Made by a program: the position numbers and the translations under genes. The notes under the pieces are model-generated. The model searched no databases, had not been told where the DNA came from, and saw only the letters and a program-made list of their open reading frames with translations. 6,811 bases of DNA from an uncultured Oscillospiraceae bacterium (lineage in GTDB: Bacteria; Bacillota; Clostridia; Oscillospirales; Oscillospiraceae): contig CAJUKH010000033.1 in the NCBI GenBank assembly GCA_910587345.1, positions 1 to 6,811 of the forward strand. The letters are read 5' to 3'. Positions 3,333-6,811 of this stretch are shown one piece after another; the stretch's first letter is position 1; each line of letters opens with the position of its first letter.

Positions 3333-4091
3333 ATGGCAAACCATGCGGGAGAGGTCGAGAGGTCAAACGTTGCGTTCAAGTGCAACTATTGTGATGGCGG
3401 TGTGGAATCAGGGGCGGTTGGCTTTAGTGGCATATGTTCACTTGAGGTCATGCGGTATAATGTGGAGCATCGTACATGGTGTTCCAGTGATGATTGTTTT
3501 TGTAAGCAGTATTTAGATGGGAGACTGCCCAAGAGAGATTTAGACGACAGTTTTTCCACAGGTGCGCTCGGGTGCTATGAAAGTACCATGCTCCAAGAGT
3601 GGATCGCAAAAGCTGGTATATACCAAAACGGTGAAAATAAAGGAAAACCAATGCGTCTGTTAAAGGCAAGAGAGGGAAAATTGGCAGTCTTGTCCACACG
3701 GAAACCGCAAGCCCCGGAATCTGAACGTTTTATTTTTGCTGTCTTTTTAATTGGTAATGTTTCTGTAGGAAATGAGAAGCAGGAGAGCTATGTAGAAGTA
3801 GATTCACAGTGGAGAATTACACTTAACGCTCAGGAAGCATCTAAGATACTATTTTGGAATTACTATGCTAATGAAAATGCACCTGAAACAGTGGTGCTGG
3901 GGTCACGTCTGCACCGTTATCTCTCCGATGAACAAGCGGTACAAATACTAAGAGATATTGTCAAGGTAAAAACTGCACAGAGCGAAAAAGAGTTTGCACA
4001 GAATTTCCTCAATCATTACTGTACTGTAAATGGTCTTGACGAAAGTGCCGTACCTCCACCCAATGGGGCGCTTGTACACACTGGCGATTGA
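3333..4091 (+). CDS. Cysteine-rich protein of unknown function, 252 aa (cargo gene)
   Basis: The start is supported by AGGAGG eight bases upstream. The N-terminal part has C17 and C20 (FKCNYCDGG), C35, C50 (TWC), C55 and C57 (DDCFCKQYLDG), and C81 (GCYES). This spacing suggests one or two zinc sites. Residues about 85-125 contain EWIAKAGIYQNGENKGKPMR, followed by the strand-rich KLAVLSTRKPQAPESERFIF and AVFLIGNVSVG, a layout that could be a PUA/EVE-like barrel, though I cannot show it. The C-terminal half has ILFWNYYANENAPETVVLGS and RLHRYLSDEQAVQILRDIV, and ends with PPPNGAL. I believe proteins like this occur widely in bacteria without a known role. There is no signal peptide or membrane segment. 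It forms a single-gene unit with its own promoter, dyad and terminator next to an attachment site, which is the usual position of cargo genes; a defence role is only a guess. Confidence 0.8.
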   Translation: MANHAGEVERSNVAFKCNYCDGGVESGAVGFSGICSLEVMRYNVEHRTWCSSDDCFCKQYLDGRLPKRDLDDSFSTGALGCYESTMLQEWIAKAGIYQNGENKGKPMRLLKAREGKLAVLSTRKPQAPESERFIFAVFLIGNVSVGNEKQESYVEVDSQWRITLNAQEASKILFWNYYANENAPETVVLGSRLHRYLSDEQAVQILRDIVKVKTAQSEKEFAQNFLNHYCTVNGLDESAVPPPNGALVHTGD

Positions 4092-4143
4092 TTGCATATA
4101 TTGGGACAACGCAAGAGGTCAGTTCTTCTTTGAATACTTCAAA

Positions 4144-4178
4144 AGCGGCACAGCTTCCATGCTGTGCCGCTCTTTTTT
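4144..4178 (+). terminator. Strong terminator of the cysteine-rich gene
   Basis: AGCGGCACAGC (4144-4154) and GCTGTGCCGCT (4161-4171) make a perfect 11-bp stem with a TTCCAT loop, followed by CTTTTTT (4172-4178). It starts 52 bases after the stop codon. Confidence 0.93.
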
Positions 4179-4253
4179 GCTTTATCTCATCTGTTTTCTG
4201 AAAAATGCCATTTGTGAGTTTCTACAAAGAATTTGCTTATGTAACTATAAAAA

Positions 4254-4298
4254 GGCCCGCTATCAGAAGCTGAAACGCTGGTAGCAGGTCTTTTGTTT
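4254..4298 (+). terminator. Second terminator-like hairpin
   Basis: Positions 4254-4266 and 4278-4290 pair over 13 positions with one C/A mismatch and two G-T pairs, followed by TTTTGTTTG. It comes 76 bases after another strong terminator, with no gene in between, so it may end a small RNA or an older, lost gene. Confidence 0.65.
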
Positions 4299-4428
4299 GT
4301 GCAATATAAACAAATCCGCCCGCGGGGTTCCTTGCAAAAACCAAAATCAATCAGGAAGCGCTTCGTTATATGTAATTACCAATCGATTGAGTTTTGGGCT
4401 TGGCCAGCCCGCCGAGAGGTATTGCACC

Positions 4429-4581
4429 GTGAAAAAAGTAAACATTTCCCAGAAGCAGGCACACGAATTTGCGAAAGCGATTTTCGCAGATATCAATGCG
4501 TATATCGAAAGCCACCAAGCAGAGTACGAAGCGTTCCTGAAAGACGAAGGGCTGTTCGACCAGGAAGGGGGTGAAAACTGA
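4429..4581 (+). CDS. Small acidic protein coupled to the primase-helicase, 50 aa
   Basis: The GTG start at 4429 is chosen because GAGAGGT (4413-4419) lies nine bases upstream and the protein then begins MKKVNISQKQAHEFAKAIFA, a sensible N-terminus; extending the frame to a start near 4297 adds unlikely sequence across the terminator tail. The rest (DINAYIESHQAEYEAFLKDE and EGLFDQEGGEN) is acidic and helical with no known motif. Its stop TGA shares one base with the ATG of the primase-helicase, so the two are translated together. Small proteins of this type preceding P4-like primases are familiar to me from Firmicutes elements, but I know no function; a replication accessory role is inferred from position. 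Confidence 0.72.
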   Translation: MKKVNISQKQAHEFAKAIFADINAYIESHQAEYEAFLKDEGLFDQEGGEN

Positions 4582-6572
4582 TGGTGCTGTATTATAACAC
4601 GGTTTGCCAAGAGGGGCAGAACACAAGATATCCTTACAAGATGGAAATACAACGTGCAGAGGATTTGGAAAAGGTTGTATGCTATGACCATACGTGCGCA
4701 GAGTGTAAGGACAACTATAGGAAAAAGGAGAATTTCACTTCCGCTGATTGCAGTATGTTCGATGTAGACAATACGGACAGTGACGACCCTGCCCAGTGGA
4801 TAACCCCCGATGCTGTGCAAGAGGCATTTCCCAATGTTCGGTTCTATGTCTCATATTCTCGGAATCACATGAAGCAAAAGGGCGACCAAGCACCCCGCCC
4901 AAAATTCCATGTCTACTTTCCTGATGTGATGTACAGTGATGTGGGGGCATATACAGAACATAAAGCCAAAGTTTGCAGATACTTTACTGCCTTTGACCCT
5001 AATGCAAAAGACGCAACACGGTTCTTCTTTGGGGTAGAACAGCCGAAAGTAGAGTTTCACCCCGGCGACACGCTTCTATCCGGTTTCATGAAAACAGTAT
5101 CGGTGTGTGATGATTCAGAGCCGGAGCATTCGGAAACGATTATCCGACAAGGCCAGCGCCATACTACGTTGACTAAATATGCTACACGTGTGCTGACACG
5201 CTTTGGCAATCAATCAGGGAAAGCCAAACAGCTATATGACCAACAGTGTTCAAAATGCTCCCCCCTGCTCGGTTGCAAAGAAATAACTAAGATCTGGAGC
5301 GATGCAGTAAAACATTATAACAGCACTATCAAAACGTCCGCAGACTATATCCCACCCGAGCAATTTAACGGGTCTATAAAGCCACAGGAGTTCACTGATG
5401 TCGGGCAAGCTGACATATTTGCCCGGACGTATTATCAAAAAGTGCGGTATACACCAGCGACCGGATATCTCTTTTTTGATGGTGCTGTGTGGAAAGAGAG
5501 TGAGCTAAAGGCCCGCAGTATGGCCCAGAATTTAACGGTCAATCAGTTGCATGAGGCGTGTAATCAACTGAAAAGGGCTCAAAAATGCGAAAATGACGCA
5601 GTTGTAGGTGGTAACAAAGATGCCGAAGAAACTGCAAAACAGGATATTAAGCAAGCCAGACAGTATCGCAAATACGCCCTTGCTTATCAGCACACGCTTA
5701 GAATCAGTGCGACATTGAAAGAAGCCCAAACAATGCTGGCGATTGATTTGGAAAAACTTGATGCAGACGCTTTTCTTCTCAATACGCCAGCCGGGACGGT
5801 TGACCTCAGAACCAAAGAACTAAAGGCCCATAATCCGGCAGATTTTTGTACCCGAATAACAAACAAAAGCCCCTCTGACGAAGGGAACGAGTTGTTCAAG
5901 AATTTTCTGAACGTGATTACCTGTGGTGATACCAGCCTTGCGGAATATCTTCAATGCGTTGCCGGTATGATTGCAGTGGGCAAAGTATTCTGCGAAAACC
6001 TCATTATCGCCTATGGTTGTGGGTGCAATGGAAAGAGCACCTTTTTCAACCTGATATATCGGGTTTTAGGGGATTATTCGGGGGGCCTGTCTTCCGAGGT
6101 ATTAACGGCAAATTGCAGAAAGAACAAAAGCCCTGAGTATGCCGAACTGCGGGGCAAGCGTCTTGCGATTGCCGCTGAACTGGAAGACGGTATGCAGCTT
6201 GACACATCGGTTGTCAAAAAACTGTGCTCCACAGACCCCATCTGTGCTGAGAAGAAATACAAAGACCCGTTCAGCTTCACTCCAACACATACGGTAGTGC
6301 TTTATACAAACCACTTGCCGAATGTGTGGGCGCTGGATTCCGGCACTTGGCGCAGATTGATTGTCGTGCCATTCAATGCGGTGATTCCTCCAAACCGTGA
6401 TATCAAAAACTATGCGGACTATCTCTACGAAAAGGCTGGTGGCTCGGTTATGTCGTGGATTGTTGAGGGTGCTTATCAGTTCATTGCCGCAAACTATGAC
6501 ATCAAGCAGCCCAAAGCAGTTCAGGAGGCCATAAAAATCTACCGGGAGGAAAACGACTGGATGAATAATTAG
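4581..6572 (+). CDS. Primase-helicase (AEP-type primase + P4/D5 SF3 helicase), C-terminus cut by IS
   Basis: The ATG at 4581 follows GGGGGTG (4565-4571). The N-terminal third looks like an archaeo-eukaryotic-type primase: the metal-binding FDVDN (D61, D63), RPKFHVYFP (H110) and FDPNAKDATRFFFG (D139 to G151). A linker follows, and then a D5_N-like region including FLLNTPAGTVDLRT. The helicase has Walker A GCGCNGKST (479-487, K485), a Walker B-like LAIAAELED (E533), sensor 1 VVLYTNH (N577) and a likely arginine finger in TWRR (R591/R592). It would prime and unwind DNA to replicate the element. Relatives usually run on for roughly another 100 residues after the segment homologous to IYREENDW. 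Here the frame ends at residue 663, and the last base pair of the stop codon falls in the left end of an IS. The catalytic motifs are all present; whether the shortened protein still works is open. Confidence 0.9.
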   Translation: MVLYYNTVCQEGQNTRYPYKMEIQRAEDLEKVVCYDHTCAECKDNYRKKENFTSADCSMFDVDNTDSDDPAQWITPDAVQEAFPNVRFYVSYSRNHMKQKGDQAPRPKFHVYFPDVMYSDVGAYTEHKAKVCRYFTAFDPNAKDATRFFFGVEQPKVEFHPGDTLLSGFMKTVSVCDDSEPEHSETIIRQGQRHTTLTKYATRVLTRFGNQSGKAKQLYDQQCSKCSPLLGCKEITKIWSDAVKHYNSTIKTSADYIPPEQFNGSIKPQEFTDVGQADIFARTYYQKVRYTPATGYLFFDGAVWKESELKARSMAQNLTVNQLHEACNQLKRAQKCENDAVVGGNKDAEETAKQDIKQARQYRKYALAYQHTLRISATLKEAQTMLAIDLEKLDADAFLLNTPAGTVDLRTKELKAHNPADFCTRITNKSPSDEGNELFKNFLNVITCGDTSLAEYLQCVAGMIAVGKVFCENLIIAYGCGCNGKSTFFNLIYRVLGDYSGGLSSEVLTANCRKNKSPEYAELRGKRLAIAAELEDGMQLDTSVVKKLCSTDPICAEKKYKDPFSFTPTHTVVLYTNHLPNVWALDSGTWRRLIVVPFNAVIPPNRDIKNYADYLYEKAGGSVMSWIVEGAYQFIAANYDIKQPKAVQEAIKIYREENDWMNN

Positions 6573-6811
6573 ACCTCTTGCGAAATTAAGCTAAGCGGTC
6601 AAAGTTGCAGATGCCAGCAACCAAGGAAAAACGGAGGGCAAAGCGGTTTCTACGGTTGCGGTAACGCTCGGAGAGGATGCGAAACCTTTTGACAAAACGA
6701 ATGGCGTGTTCAACAAAGATACGTTTTCTTGAAATCTCACGGTTCTCTTTGCGCTCCTGCTTGGTCAAGGGATGATGCTTGGAACGCTTTATCGGCAGGA
6801 GGGAATTGGCA
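6571..6811 (-). mobile_element. IS5-like insertion sequence, right-hand (3') end, partial
   Basis: Sequence typical of an IS terminus (AGACCTCTTGCG) starts about 6571, exactly where the primase-helicase frame breaks off. A transposase frame runs leftward and stops at 6586, only about 15 bases from that border, as in compact IS elements. The other end lies beyond the window, so the terminal repeat and target duplication cannot be compared. Confidence 0.75.
6586..6811 (-). CDS. IS5-family (DDE_Tnp_4-like) transposase, C-terminal 74 residues
   Basis: The frame enters from the right edge of the window and ends at 6586. Visible landmarks are LLPIKRSKHHPLTKQE, RKRIFVEHAIRFVKRFRILS and ERYRNRRNRFALRFSLVAGI. 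The pattern of a basic block, (V/I)E followed by RxKRFRILxxRYRNRR and then an RFxLIAGxxN-like end is the C-terminal signature of IS5-type DDE transposases; the glutamate in FVEHAI is expected to be the catalytic E. No frameshift is visible in this part. It would cut and rejoin the IS ends. Its orientation is opposite to the interrupted primase-helicase gene. Confidence 0.85.
   Translation of the reverse strand, partial: ANSLLPIKRSKHHPLTKQERKENREISRKRIFVEHAIRFVKRFRILSERYRNRRNRFALRFSLVAGICNFDRLA

Larger units (their letters stand above)
4092..4428. other. Intergenic stretch with two terminators and no gene
   Basis: These 337 bases hold two intrinsic terminators (4144-4178 and 4254-4298) and, just before the next gene, a small hairpin GGGCT/AGCCC (4396-4400, 4406-4410). 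I see no convincing promoter for the replication pair downstream; reading frames through here have no ribosome site. Confidence 0.6.

Noticed and set aside
4293..4574. Frames starting in the terminator tail near 4293-4297
   Set aside because: The early codons cover terminator sequence and have no ribosome site; only the part from GTG 4429 looks like protein and has GAGAGGT before it.

Overview
The window looks like accessory DNA from an anaerobic Gram-positive bacterium of the Clostridia, probably gut-associated. The reasons are strong AGGAGG-type ribosome sites, TTGACA/TATAAT promoters with TG-extended -10 boxes, T-tailed hairpin terminators, and small proteins of the kind carried by clostridial integrative elements and prophages. 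The taxon is an inference; there is no rRNA or complete housekeeping gene to fix it.

The left part (1 to about 2970) is visibly GC-rich. It holds a leftward cluster of small element proteins (1-139, 262-555, 624-920, and a doubtful 933-1103). Facing it is a rightward pair, a ribbon-helix-helix (RHH) regulator (1203-1415) and a 45-residue protein (1412-1549). The two directions share a promoter region with three copies of one operator-like repeat. Convergent terminators follow, with a leftward 31-codon reading frame that looks like a gene remnant (1643-1738). A second divergent promoter region, built around TTGCGCAA palindromes, drives a three-gene toxin-antitoxin-like operon: a protein with two tandem RHH repeats (2040-2456), a RelE/ParE-type toxin (2446-2706) and a small RelB-like protein (2724-2936). 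A strong terminator closes the operon.

The middle (2970-3230) is AT-rich and without genes. It contains 23 bases (3100-3122) that match the 3' end expected of a tmRNA gene (T-loop, T-stem strand, acceptor strand, CCA), but no tmRNA sequence precedes them. I read this as the distal attachment site of an element integrated in ssrA. Short repeats cluster around it, as expected for integrase arm sites. No integrase lies in the window.

The right part (3230-6811) has lower GC. A cysteine-rich 252-residue cargo protein of unknown function (3333-4091) has its own promoter, operator-like dyad and terminator. Next comes a replication pair: a 50-residue protein (4429-4581) and, overlapping it by one base, a primase-helicase (4581-6572) with an archaeo-eukaryotic-type primase N-terminus and a P4/D5-type superfamily 3 helicase. 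The primase-helicase is cut short by an IS5-like insertion sequence that begins about 6571 and supplies its stop codon. Only the IS end and the C-terminal part of its transposase (6586-6811, leftward) are in view.

Taken together, the region looks like two elements, or element remnants, lying next to each other at a tmRNA attachment site. The left one ends in a toxin-antitoxin module, and the right one has a cargo gene plus a replication module damaged by an IS.
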